This document shows, one piece after another, positions 37,590 through 48,329 of a DNA stretch of 64,000 nt. Source of the stretch: Plasmopara viticola (taxonomy: Eukaryota; Oomycota; Peronosporomycetes; Peronosporales; Peronosporaceae); NCBI GenBank assembly GCA_001695595.3, contig MBPM02000189.1:1-64000 (forward strand), written 5' to 3'. A program made the position numbers and the translations under genes. Position 1 is the stretch's first letter, and each line of letters begins with the position of its first letter. A model generated the notes under the pieces. The model had not been told where the DNA came from, ran no database searches, and saw only the letters and a program-made list of their open reading frames with translations.

Positions 37590-40500
37590 AGATCAAAAGA
37601 ACGTAGCTATGGTCGTACAGCGTCTCAGCGCTTTGAGAAGGTGAATATACTCTTTTTTGTGTCTCCAATGCATCTGTACATGTCTAAAGAGATAGAAAGG
37701 ATGTATCGGTCGTCCCACATCATCTGAGCACTTTAGAAAGGTGGCTTGATGCTTGATTGTGGCCCTATTGCGTCTGTGCACGTCTAAGAGGATAGAAAGG
37801 ACGTATCTGCTGACGAACAGTGTCTTAGCGCTTAAATGAATTGAATATGCGCTTAGTTTTGACACTATTGCGTGTGTGAACGTCTAAATAGATCGAAAGA
37901 ACGAAGCTATGGTCGTACATCGTCCTAGCGCTTGAAGAGGATGAGTATACACTTTGGTGTGTCTCTAATGCATCTGTGCACGTCTAAAGAGATAGAAAGG
38001 ACGTATCGTCCCACATAATCCGAGCATTTTAGAAAAGCTGTTTAATGCTTGGTTGTGGCCCTATTGCGTCTGTGCACGTCTAAGAGGATAGAAAGGACGT
38101 ATATGCTGACGTACAGCGTATTAGCGCCTAAATGAATTGAATATGCGCTTAATTTTGACGCTATTTGCGTGTGTGAAAGTCTAGATAGATCGAAAGAACG
38201 TAGCTATGGTCGTACATCGTCTCAGCGCTTAAAGAGGGTATGTATACACTTTATTGTGTCTCTAATGCATCGGTGCACGTCTAAAGAGATAGAAAGGGCG
38301 TATCTGTCGTCCCACATCATTTGAGCACTTTAGAAAAGCTGTTTCATGTTTCGTTGTGGCCGTATTGCGTCTGTGCACATATTAGAGGATAGAAAGGACG
38401 TATCTGCTGACGTACAGCGTCTGAGCGCTTTAATGAATTGAATATGCGCTTAATTTTGAAGCTATCGCGTGTGTGAACGTCTAGATAGATCAAAAGAACG
38501 AAGCTATGGTCGTACAGCGTCTCAGCGCTTAAAGAGGGTAAATATACACTTTATTTTGTCTCTAATGCATCGGTGCACGTCTAAAGAGATAGAAAGGGCG
38601 TATCTGTCGTCCCACATCATCTGAGCACTTTAGAAAAGCTGTTCCATGCTTCGTTGTGGCCCTTTTGCGTCTGTGCACATCTTAGAGGATAGAAAAGACG
38701 TTTCTGCTGACGTACAGCGTCTTAGCGCTTAAATTTATTAAATTGCGCTTTCTTGGATCCTATTGCGTCTGTAAACGTCTAGATAGATCGAAAAAACGTA
38801 GCTATGGTCGTACATCGTCTCAGCGCTTAAAGAGGGTGAGTATACACTTTGGTGTGTCTCTCATGCGTCTGTGCACGTCTAAAGAGATAGAAAGGATGTA
38901 TCGGTCGTCCCACATCATCTGAGCACTTAAGAAAAGTGGCTTGATGCTTCGTTGTGGCCCTATTGCGGCTGTGCACGTCTAAGAGGATAGAAAAGACGTA
39001 TCTGCTGACGTACAGCGTCTTAACGCTTAAATAAATTGAATATGCGTGTAGTTTTGACCCTATTGCGTGTGTGAACGTCTAGATAGATCGAAAGACCGTA
39101 GCTTTGGTCGTACATTGTCTCGACGCTTATATAGGGTGAGTTTACACTTTGGTGTGTCTTCAATGCATCTGTGCACGTCTAAAGAGATATAAAGGACGTA
39201 TCTGTCGTCCCACATCATCTGAAGTTTTAGAAAAGCTGTTGAATGCTTAGTTGTGGCCCGATTGCGTCTGTGCACGTCTAAGAGGATAGAAAAACGTATC
39301 TGCTGACGTACAGCGTCTTTACGCTTAAATGAATTTAATATGCGCATAATTTTGACGCTATTGCGTGTGTGAACGTCTAGATAGATCGAAAGAACGTAGC
39401 TATGGTCGTACATCGTCTCAGCGCTTAAAGAGGGTAAGTATACACTTTATTGTGTCTCTAATGCATCGGTGCACGTCTAAAAGATAGAAAGGACGTATCG
39501 GTCGTCCCACATCATCTGAGCACTTTAGAAAAGCTGTTTCATGCTTCGTTGTGGCCCTATTGCGTCTATGCACGTCTACGAGGATAGAAAGGACGTATCT
39601 GCTGACGTCAAGCGACTTAGCGTTTAAATGAATTGAATATGCGCTTAGTTTTGACGGTATTGCGTGTGTGAACGTCTAGATAGATCGAAAGAACGTAGCT
39701 ATGGTCGTACATCATCTCAGCGCTAAAAAGGGAAAGTATACACTTTGGTGTGTCTCTAATGCATCTGTGCACGTCTAAAGTGATAGAAAGAACGTATCTA
39801 TTGTCCCACAACATAAAGGCACTTTAGAAAAGCTGTTTCATGCTTCGTTGTGGCCCTATTGCGTCTGTGCACGTCTAAGATGATAGAAAGGACGTATCTG
39901 CTGACGTACTGCGTCTTAGTGCTAAAATGAATTGAATATGCGCTTAGTTTTGACGCTAATGCGTCTGTGAAAGTCTAGATAGATCGAAAGAACGTAGCTA
40001 TGGTCGTACATCGTCTCAGTGCTTAAAGAGGGTAAGTATACACTTTGGTGTGTCTCTAATGCATCTGAACTTGTCTTACGAGATAGGAAGGACGAATCAG
40101 TAGTCCCACATCATCTGAGCACGTTACAAAAGTGGTATGATGCTTAGTTGTGGCCCCATTGCGTCTGTGCACGTCTTAGAGGATAGAAAGGACGTATCTG
40201 CTGACGTACAGCGTCTTAGCTCTTAAATGAATTGAATATGCGCTTAGTTTTGACGCTATTGCGTGTGTGAACGTCTAGATAGATCGAAAGAACGTAGCTA
40301 TGGTCGTACAGCGTCTCAGCGCTTAAAGAAGGTAAATATACTCTTTGTTGTGTCTCTAATGCATCTGTACATGTCTAAAGAGATGAAAAGGATGTATCGG
40401 TCGTCCCACATCATCTGATCACTTTAGAAAAGTGGCTAGACGCTTAGTTGTGGCCGTATTGCGTGTGTGCATGTCTAAAGAAATAGAAAGGACGTATCTG

Positions 40501-41910
40501 TCGTCCCACATCATCTGGGCACTTTCGAAAAGCTGTTTCATGCTTCGTTGTGGCCCTATTGCGTCTGTGCACGTCTAAGAGGATAGAAACACGTTTCTGC
40601 TGACGTACTGCGTCTTAGTGCTTAAATGAATTGAATATGCGCTTAGTTTTGACGCTATTGCGTGTGGGAAAGTCTAGATAGATCGAAAGAATGTAGCTAT
40701 GGTCGTACAGCGTCTCAGCGCTTAAAGAAGGTGAATATACTCTTTGGTGTGTCTCTAATGCATCTGTACATGTCTAAAGAGATAGAAAGGATGTATCGGT
40801 CGTCCCACATCATCTGAGCACTTTAGAAAGGTGGCTTGATGCTTGATTGTGGCCCTATTGCGTCTGTGCACGTCTAAGAGGATAGAAAGGACGTATCTGC
40901 TGACGAACAGTGTCTTAGCGCTTAAATGAATTGAATATGCGCTTAGTTTTGACACTATTGCGTGTGTGAACGTCTAAATAGATCGAAAGAACGAAGCTAT
41001 GGTCGTACATCGTCCTAGCGCTTGAAGAGGATGAGTATACACTTTGGTGTGTCTCTAATGCATCTGTGCACGTCTAAAGAGATAGAAAGGACGTATCGTC
41101 CCACATAATCCGAGCACTTTAGAAAAGCTGTTTAATGCTTGGTTGTGGCCCTATTGCGTCTGTGCACGTCTAAGAGGATAGAAAGGACGTAGATGCTGAC
41201 GTACAGCGTATTAGCGCCTAAATGAATTGAATATGCGCTTAATTTTGACGCTATTTGCGTGTGTGAAAGTCTAGATAGATCGAAAGAACGTAGCTATGGT
41301 CGTACATCGTCTCAGCGCTTAAAGAGGGTATGTATACACTTTATTTTGTCTCTAATGCATCGGTGCACGTCTAAAGAGATAGAAAGGGCGTATCTGTCGT
41401 CCCACATCATTTGAGCACTTTAGAAAAGCTGATTCATGCTTCGTTGTGGCCGTATTGCGTCTGTGCACATCTTAGAGGATAGAAAGGACGTATCTGCTGA
41501 CGTACAGCGTCTTAGCGCTTAAATGAATTGAATATGCGCTTAATTTTGAAGCTATCGCGTGTGTGAACGTCTAGATAGATCGAAAGAACGAAGCTATGGT
41601 CGTACAGCGTCTCAGCGCTTAAAGAGGGTAAATATACACTTTATTGTGTCTCTAATGCATCGGTGCACGTCTAAAGAGATAGAAAGGGCGTATCTGTCGT
41701 CCCACATCATCTGAGCACTTTAGAAAAGCTGTTTCATGCTTCGTTGTGGCCCTTTTGCGTCTGTGCACATCTTAGAGGATAAAAAAGACGTTTCTGCTGA
41801 CGTACAGCGTCTTAGCGCTTAAATTTATTAAATTGCGCTTTCTTGGATCCTATTGCGTCTGTAAACGTCTAGATAGATCGAAAGAACGTAGCTATGGTCG
41901 TACAGCGTCT
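37590..41910 (-). repeat. Duplicated segment, 3.09 kb offset, with BamHI marker
   Basis: TCTTGGATCC (containing GGATCC) occurs at 38,751 and 41,841, offset 3,090. GCTTGATGCTTGATTGTGGC occurs at 37,744 and 40,834, also offset 3,090. The intervening segments (about 37.7-38.8 and 40.8-41.9 kb) match closely, including AAATTTATTAAATTGCGC. The copies diverge on either side, so the duplicated block is roughly 1.2 kb and about ten HORs apart. Confidence 0.75.
40400..40620 (-). other. HOR with an extra A monomer
   Basis: Two A' monomers lie in tandem: TCATCTGATC at 40,411 and TCATCTGGGC at 40,511 are 100 bp apart, while the A' landmarks before (40,111) and after (~40,810) keep the normal 300-bp spacing. 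The join is GTATTGCGTGTGTGCATGTC. A matching event lies at 42,598-42,700. Confidence 0.82.
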
Positions 41911-42589
41911 TAGCGCTTAAAGAGGGTAAGTATACACTTTGGTGCGTCTCTAATGCATCTGAACTTGTATAGGAAGGACGTATCAGTAGTCCCACATCAT
42001 CTGAGCACTTTACAAAAGTGGTTTGATGCTTAGTTGTGGCCCTATTGCGTCGGTGCACGTCTAAGAGGATAGAAAGGACGTATTTGCTGGCGTACAGCAT
42101 CTTAGCGCCGAAATGAATTAAATATGCGCTTAGTTTTGACGCTATTGCGTGCGTGAACATCTAGATAGATCGAAAGAACGTAGCTATGGTCGTACAGCGT
42201 CTTAGCGCTTAAAGAGGGTAAGTATACACTTAGGTGTGTCTCTAATGCATCTGAACTTGTCTCAAGAGATAGGAAGGACAAAACAGTAGTCCCACATCAT
42301 CTGAGCACTTTACAAAAGCGGTTTTGATGCTTAGTTGTGGCCCTATTGCGTCTGTGCACGTGTAAGAGGATAGAAAGGACGTATCTGCTGACGTACAGCG
42401 TCTTAGCTCTTAATTGAATTGAATATGCGCTTGGTTTTGACACTATTGCGAGTGTGAACGTCTAGATAGATCGAAAGAACGTAGCTATGGTCGTACAGCG
42501 TTTCAGCGCTTAAAGAAGGTAAATATACTCTTTGTTGTGTCTCTAATGCATCTGTACATGTCTAAAGAGATGAAAAGGATGTATCGGTC

Positions 42590-42810
42590 GTCCCACATCA
42601 TCTGATCACTTTAGAAAAGTGGCTAGACGCTTAGTTGTGGTCGTATTGCGTGTGTGCATGTCTAAAGAAATAGAAAGGACGTATCTGTCGTCCCACATCA
42701 TCTGGGCACTTTCGAAAAGCTGTTTCGTGCTTCGTTGTGGCCCTATTGCGTCTGTGCACGTCTTAGAGGATAGAAAGGACGTATATGCTGACGTACAGCG
42801 TCTTAGCGCT
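42590..42810 (-). other. HOR with an extra A monomer (copy of the 40.4-kb event)
   Basis: It has the same A'-A' arrangement and the same junction variants as at 40,411-40,511, including GTGGCTAGACGCTTAGTTG. It lies 2,187 bp downstream and was presumably spread by segment duplication, not by a second exchange. Confidence 0.8.
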
Positions 42811-45800
42811 TTAATGAATTGAATATGCGCTTAATTTTGACGCTATTGCGTCTGTGAACGTCTAGATAGATCAAAAGAACGTAGCTATGGTCGTACAGCG
42901 TCTCAGCGCTTAAAGAAGGTGAATATACTCTTTGGTGTGTCTCTAATGCATCTGTACATGTCTAAAGAGATAGAAAGGATGTATCGGTCGTCCCACATCA
43001 CCTGAGCACTTTAGAAAAGTGGCTAGATGCTTAGTTGTGGCCCTATTGCGTCTGTGCAGGTATAAGAAGATAGAAAGGACGTATCTGCTGACGTACAGCG
43101 TCTTAGCTCTTAAATGAATTGAATATGCGCTTAGTTTTGACGCTATTGCGTGTGTGAACGTCTAGATAGATCGAAAGAACGTAGCTATGGTCGTACAGCG
43201 TCTCAGCGCTTAAAGAAGGTGAGTATACTCTTTGGTGTGTCTCTAATGCATCTGTGCACGTCTAAAGATATTAAAAGGACGTATTTGTCGTCCCACATCA
43301 TCTGAGCACTTTAAAAAAGCTGTTTTATGCTTCGTTGCGGCCCTATTGCGTCTGTGCACGTCTAAGAGAATAGAAAGGACGTATCTGCTGACGTAAAGCG
43401 ACTTAGCGAAATAATGAATTGAATATGCGCTTAGTTTTGACGGTATTGCGTGTGTGAACGTCTAGATAGATCGAAAGAACGTAGCTATGGTCGTACATCG
43501 TCTCAGCGCTTGAAGAGGGTAAGTATACACTTTGGAGTGTCTCTAATGCATCTGAACTTGTCTTAAGAGATAGGAAGGACGAATCAGTAGTCCCACATCA
43601 TCTAAGCACTTTACAAAAGTGGTTCGATGCTTAGTTGTGGCCCTATTGCGTCTGTGCACGTCTAAGAGGATCGAAAGGACGTATTTGCTGACGTACAGCG
43701 TCTTAGCGCCTAAATGAATTAATTATGCGCTTAGTTTTGACGCTATTGCGTGTGTGAACGTCTAGATAGATCGAAAGAACGTAGCTATGGTCGTACAGCG
43801 TCTCAGCGCTTAAAGAAGGTAAGTATACACTTTGGTGTGTCTCTAATGCATCTGTACATGTCTTAAGAGATAGAAAAGACGTATCGGTCGTCCCACACCA
43901 TCTGAGCACTATAGAAAAGTGGTTTTATGCTTAGTTGTGGCCCTATTGTTTCTGTGCACGTCTAAGAGGATAGGAAGGACGTATCTGCTGACGTACAGCG
44001 TCTTAACGCTTAAATGAATGAATATGCGCTTTCTTGTGACCCTATTGCGTCTGTAAAAGTCTAGATAGATCGAAAGAACGTAGCAATGGTCGTACATCGT
44101 CTCAGCGCTTGAAAGGGTAAGTATACACTTGGGTGTGTCTCTAATGCATCTGTGCACGTCTAAATAGATAGAAGGAACGTATTTGTTGTCCCACAACATC
44201 AAGGCACTTTAGAAAAGCTGTTTCATGCTTCGTTGTGGCCCTATTGCGTCTGTGCACGTCTAAGAGGATAGAAACACGTTTCTGCTGACGTACTGCGTCT
44301 TAGTGCCTAAATGAATTGAATATGCGCTTAGTTTTGACGCTATTGCGTGTGGGAAAGTCTAGATAGATCGAAAGAACGTAGCTATGGTCGAACAGCGTCT
44401 CCGCGCTTAAAGAAGGTGAGTATACTCTTTGGTGTGTCTCTAATGCATCTGTACATGTCTTAAGAGATAGAAAAGACGTATCGGTCGTCCCACACCATCT
44501 GAGCACTTTAGAAAAGTGGTTTTATGCTTAGTTGTGGCCCTATTGCGTCTGTGCACGTCTAAGAGGATAGGAAGGACGTATCTGCTGACGTACAGCGTCT
44601 TAACGCTAAAATGAATTGAATATGCGCTTTCTTGTGACACTATTACGTCTGTGAAAGTCTAGATAGATCGAAAGAACGTAGCTATGGTTGTACAGCGTCT
44701 CAGCGCTAAAAACGATAAGTATACACTTTGGTGTGTCTCTAATGCATCTGTACATGTCTTAAGAGATAGAAAGGACGTATCGGTCGTCCCACACCATCTA
44801 AGCACTTTAGAAAAGCTGTTTCATGCTTCGTTGTGGCCCTATTGCGTCTGTGCACGTCCACGATGATAGAAAGGACGTATCTGCTGACGTACAGCGTCTT
44901 AACGCTTAAATGAATGAATATGCGCTTTCTTGTGAGCCTATTGCGTCTGTAGAAGTCTAGATAGATCGAAAGAACGTAGCAATGGTCGTACATCGTCTCA
45001 GCGCTTGAAAGGGTAAGTATACACTTGGGTGTGTCTCTAATGCATCTGTGCACGTCTAAAGAGATAGAAGGAACGTATTTGTTGTCCCACAACATCAAGG
45101 CACTTTAGAAAAGCTGTTTCATGCTTCGTTGTGGCCCTTTTGCGTCTGTGCACGTCTAAGAGGATAGAAAGGACGTATCTGCTGACGTACAGCGTCTTAA
45201 CGCTAAAATGAATTGAATATGTGCTTTCTTGTGAAACTATTACGTCTGTGAAAGTCTAGATAGATCGAAAGAACGTAGCTATGGTTGTACAGCGTCTCAG
45301 CGCTAAAAACGATAAGTCTACACTTTGGTGTGTCTCTAATGCATCTGTGCACGTCTAAAAAGATAGAAGGAACGTATTTGTTGTCCCACAACATCAAGGC
45401 ACTTTAGAAAAGCTGTTTCATGCTTCGTTGTGGCCCTATTGCGTCTGTGCACGTCTAAGAGGATAGAAAGGACGTTTCTGCTGACGTACTGCGTCTTAGT
45501 GCTTAAATAAATTGAATATGCGCTTAGTTTTGACGCTTTTGCGTGTGTAAAAGTCTAGATAGATCGAAAGAACGTAGCAATCGTCGTACATCGTCTCAGC
45601 GCTAAAAAGGGTAAGTATACACTTTGGTGTGTCTCTAATGCATCTGTGCACGTCTAAAGAGATAGAAGGAACGTATTTGTTGTCCCACAACTTCAAGGCA
45701 CTTAAGAAAAGCTGTTTCATGCTTCGTTGTGGCCCTATTGCGTCTGTGCACGTCCACGATGATAGAAAGGACGTATCTGCTGACGTACAGCGTCTTAACG

Positions 45801-46074
45801 CTTAAATGAATGAATATGCGGTTTCTTGTGACCCTATTGCGTCTGTAAAAGTCTAGATAGATCGAAAGAACGTAGCAATGGTCGTACATCGTCTCAGCGC
45901 TTAAAGAAGGTAAGTATACACTTTGGTGTGTCTCTAATGCATCTGTACATGTCTTAAGAGAAAGAAAGGACGTATCGGTCGTCCCACACCATCTGAGCAC
46001 TTTAGAGAAGCTGTTTCATGCTTCGTTGTGGCCTTATTGTGTCTGTGCACGTCCACGATCATAGAAAGGACGTA

Positions 46075-46110
46075 TCTGCTGACGTACAGCGTCTCAGCGC
46101 TTAAAAAGGG
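46075..46110 (-). other. HOR lacking monomer C (dimeric unit)
   Basis: TGACGTACAGCGTCTCAGCG joins C' to B' directly. The A' landmark ATCTGAGCAC is at about 45,990 and then about 46,189, so one ~100-bp monomer is absent. This is independent of the event at 36.73 kb, because the flanking subtypes differ. Confidence 0.85.
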
Positions 46111-48329
46111 TGAGTATACTCTTTGGTGTGTCTCTAATGCATCTGTGCACGTCTGAAGAGAAAGAAAGGACGTATCTGTCGTCTACATCATCTGAGCACT
46201 TTAAAAAAGCTGTTTCATGCTTCGTTGTGGCCCTATTGCGTCTGTGCACGTCTAAGAGGATAGAAAGGACGTATCTGCTGACGTAGAGCGTCTTAGCGCT
46301 TAAATAAATTAAATATGCGCTTAGTTTTGACTCTATTGCGTGTGTGAACGTCTAGATAGATCGAAAGAACGTAGCTATGGTCGTACATCGTCTCAGCGCT
46401 TAAAGAAGGTAAGTATACACTTTGGTGTGTCTCTAATGCATCTGTACATGTCTTAAGAGATAGAAAGGACGTATCGGTCGTCCCACACCATCTGAGCACT
46501 TTAGAAAAGCTGTTTCATGCTTCGTTGTGGCCCTATTGCGTCTGTGCACGTCCACGATGATAGAAAGGACGTATCTGCTGACGTACAGCGTCTTAACGCT
46601 TAAATGAATGAATATGCGGTTTCTTGTGACCCTATTGCGTCTGTAAAAGTCTAGATAGATCGAAAGAACGTAGCAATGGTCGTACATCGTTTCAGCGCTA
46701 AAAAGGGTAAGTATACACTTTGGTGTGTCTCTAATGCATCTGTGCACGTCTAAAGAGATAGAAGGAACGTATTTGTTGTCCCACAACATCAAGGCACTTT
46801 AGAAAAGCTGTTTCATGCTTCGTTGTGGCCCTATTGCGTCTGTGCACGTCTAAGAGGATAGAAAGGACGTTTCTGCTGACGTACTGCGCCTTAGTGCTTA
46901 AATGAATTGAATATGCGTTTAGTTTTGACGCTTTTGGTGTGTGTGAAAGTCTAGATATATCGAAAGAACGAAGCTATGGTCGTACAGCGTCTCAGCGCTT
47001 AAAAAGGGTGAGTATACTCTTTGGTGTGTCGCTAATGCATCTGTGCACGTCGAAAGAGAAAGAAAGGACGTATCTGTCGTCCCACATCATCTGAGCACTT
47101 TAAAAAAGGTGTTTCATGCTTCGTTGTGGCCCTATTGCGTCTGTGCACGTCTAAGAGGATAGAAAGGACGTATCTGCTGACGTAGAGCATCTTAGCGCTT
47201 AAATAAATTAAATATGCGCTTAGTTTTGACGCTATTGCGTGTGTGAAAGTCTAGATAGATCGAAAGAACGTAGCTATGGTCGTACATCGTCTCAGCGCTA
47301 AAAAGGGTAAGTATACACTTTGGTGTGTCTCTAATGCATCTGTGCACGTCTAAAGAAATAGAAGGAACGTATTTGTTGTCCCACAACATCAAGGCACTTT
47401 AGAAAAGCTGTTTCATGCTTTGTTGTGGCCCTATTGCGTCTGTGCACGTCCACGATGATAGAAAGGACGTATCTGCTGACGTACAGCGTCTTAACGCTTA
47501 AATGAATGAATATGCGGTTTCTTGTGACCCTATTGCGTCTGTAAAAGTCTAGATAGATCGAAAGAACGTAGCAATGGTCGTACATCGTCTCAGCGCTAAA
47601 AAGGGTAAGTATACACTTTGGTGTGTCTCTAATGCATCTGTGCACGTCTAAAGAGATAGAAGGAACGTATTTGTTGTCCCACAACATCAAGGCACTTTAG
47701 AAAAGCTGTTTCATGCTTCGTTGTGGCCCTATTGCGTCTGTGCACGTCTAAGAGGATAGAAAGGACGTTTCTGCTGACGTACTGCGCCTTAGTGCTTAAA
47801 TGAATTGAATATGCGCTTAGTTTTGACGCTTTTGGGTGTGTGAAAGTCTAGATATATCGAAAGAACGAAGCTATGGTCGTACAGCGTCTCAGCGCTTAAA
47901 AAGGGTGAGTATACTCTTTGGTGTGTCGCTAATGCATCTGTGCACGTCTAAAGAGAAAGAAAGGACGTATCTGTCGTCCCACATCATCTGAGCACTTTAA
48001 AAAAGGTGTTTCATGCTTCGTTGTGGCCCTATTGCGTCTGTGCACGTCTAAGAGGATAGAAAGGACGTATCTGCTGACGTAGAGCATCTTAGCGCTTAAT
48101 TAAATTAAATATGCGCTTAGTTTTGACGCTATTGCGTGTGTGAACGTCTAGATAGATCGAAAGAACGTAGCTATGGTCGTACATCGTCTCAGCGCTAAAA
48201 ACGATAAGTATACACTTTGGTGTGTCTCTAATGCATCTGTGCACGTCTAAAGCAATAGAAGGAACGTATTTGTTGTCCCACAACATCCAGGCCTTTTAGA
48301 AAAGCTGTTTCATGCTTCGTTGTGGCCCT

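Larger units (their letters stand above)
32640..38330 (-). repeat. Three tandem copies of a ~2.0-2.1 kb super-repeat
   Basis: CTTAGGTGTGTCTCTAATGC followed by the T4 form with GAATCAATCGTCCC occurs at 32,671, 34,760 and 36,752 (offsets 2,089 and 1,992). GCTTGATGCTTGATTGTGGC occurs at 33,661, 35,747 and 37,744 (offsets 2,086 and 1,997). The distinctive AGAGATGAAAAGGACG with CATTATCTGAGGAC follows in all three copies near 33,310, 35,400 and 37,395. Each copy is about seven HORs. The third copy begins next to the L-type island and a missing C monomer. Confidence 0.8.
40250..42830 (-). repeat. Duplicated segment, ~2.19 kb offset, carrying an extra A monomer
   Basis: TCATCTGATCACTTTAGAAA occurs at 40,411 and 42,598 (offset 2,187). 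In both copies it is followed by GTGGCTAGACGCTTAGTTG and then a second A monomer with CATCTGGGCACTTTCGAAAA. The shared rare order shows that one copy derived from the other. Confidence 0.75.
14113..43700 (-). repeat. Domain 3: R-type mosaic HORs with T4 subtype
   Basis: This is a heterogeneous inverted domain. It is distinguished by the T4 form of the B/A border, with ATCTGAACTTGTCTTAAGAG and usually ACAAAAGTGGTTTGATGC. I saw T4 near 14,114, 20,231, 22,622, 32,395, 32,696, 34,785, 36,778, 40,069, 41,960, 42,250 and 43,555 (plus altered copies near 23,510, 26,173, 29,450 and 29,750), and not beyond 43.7 kb. Several regional duplications of 3 to 10 HORs lie within it. Confidence 0.75.
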
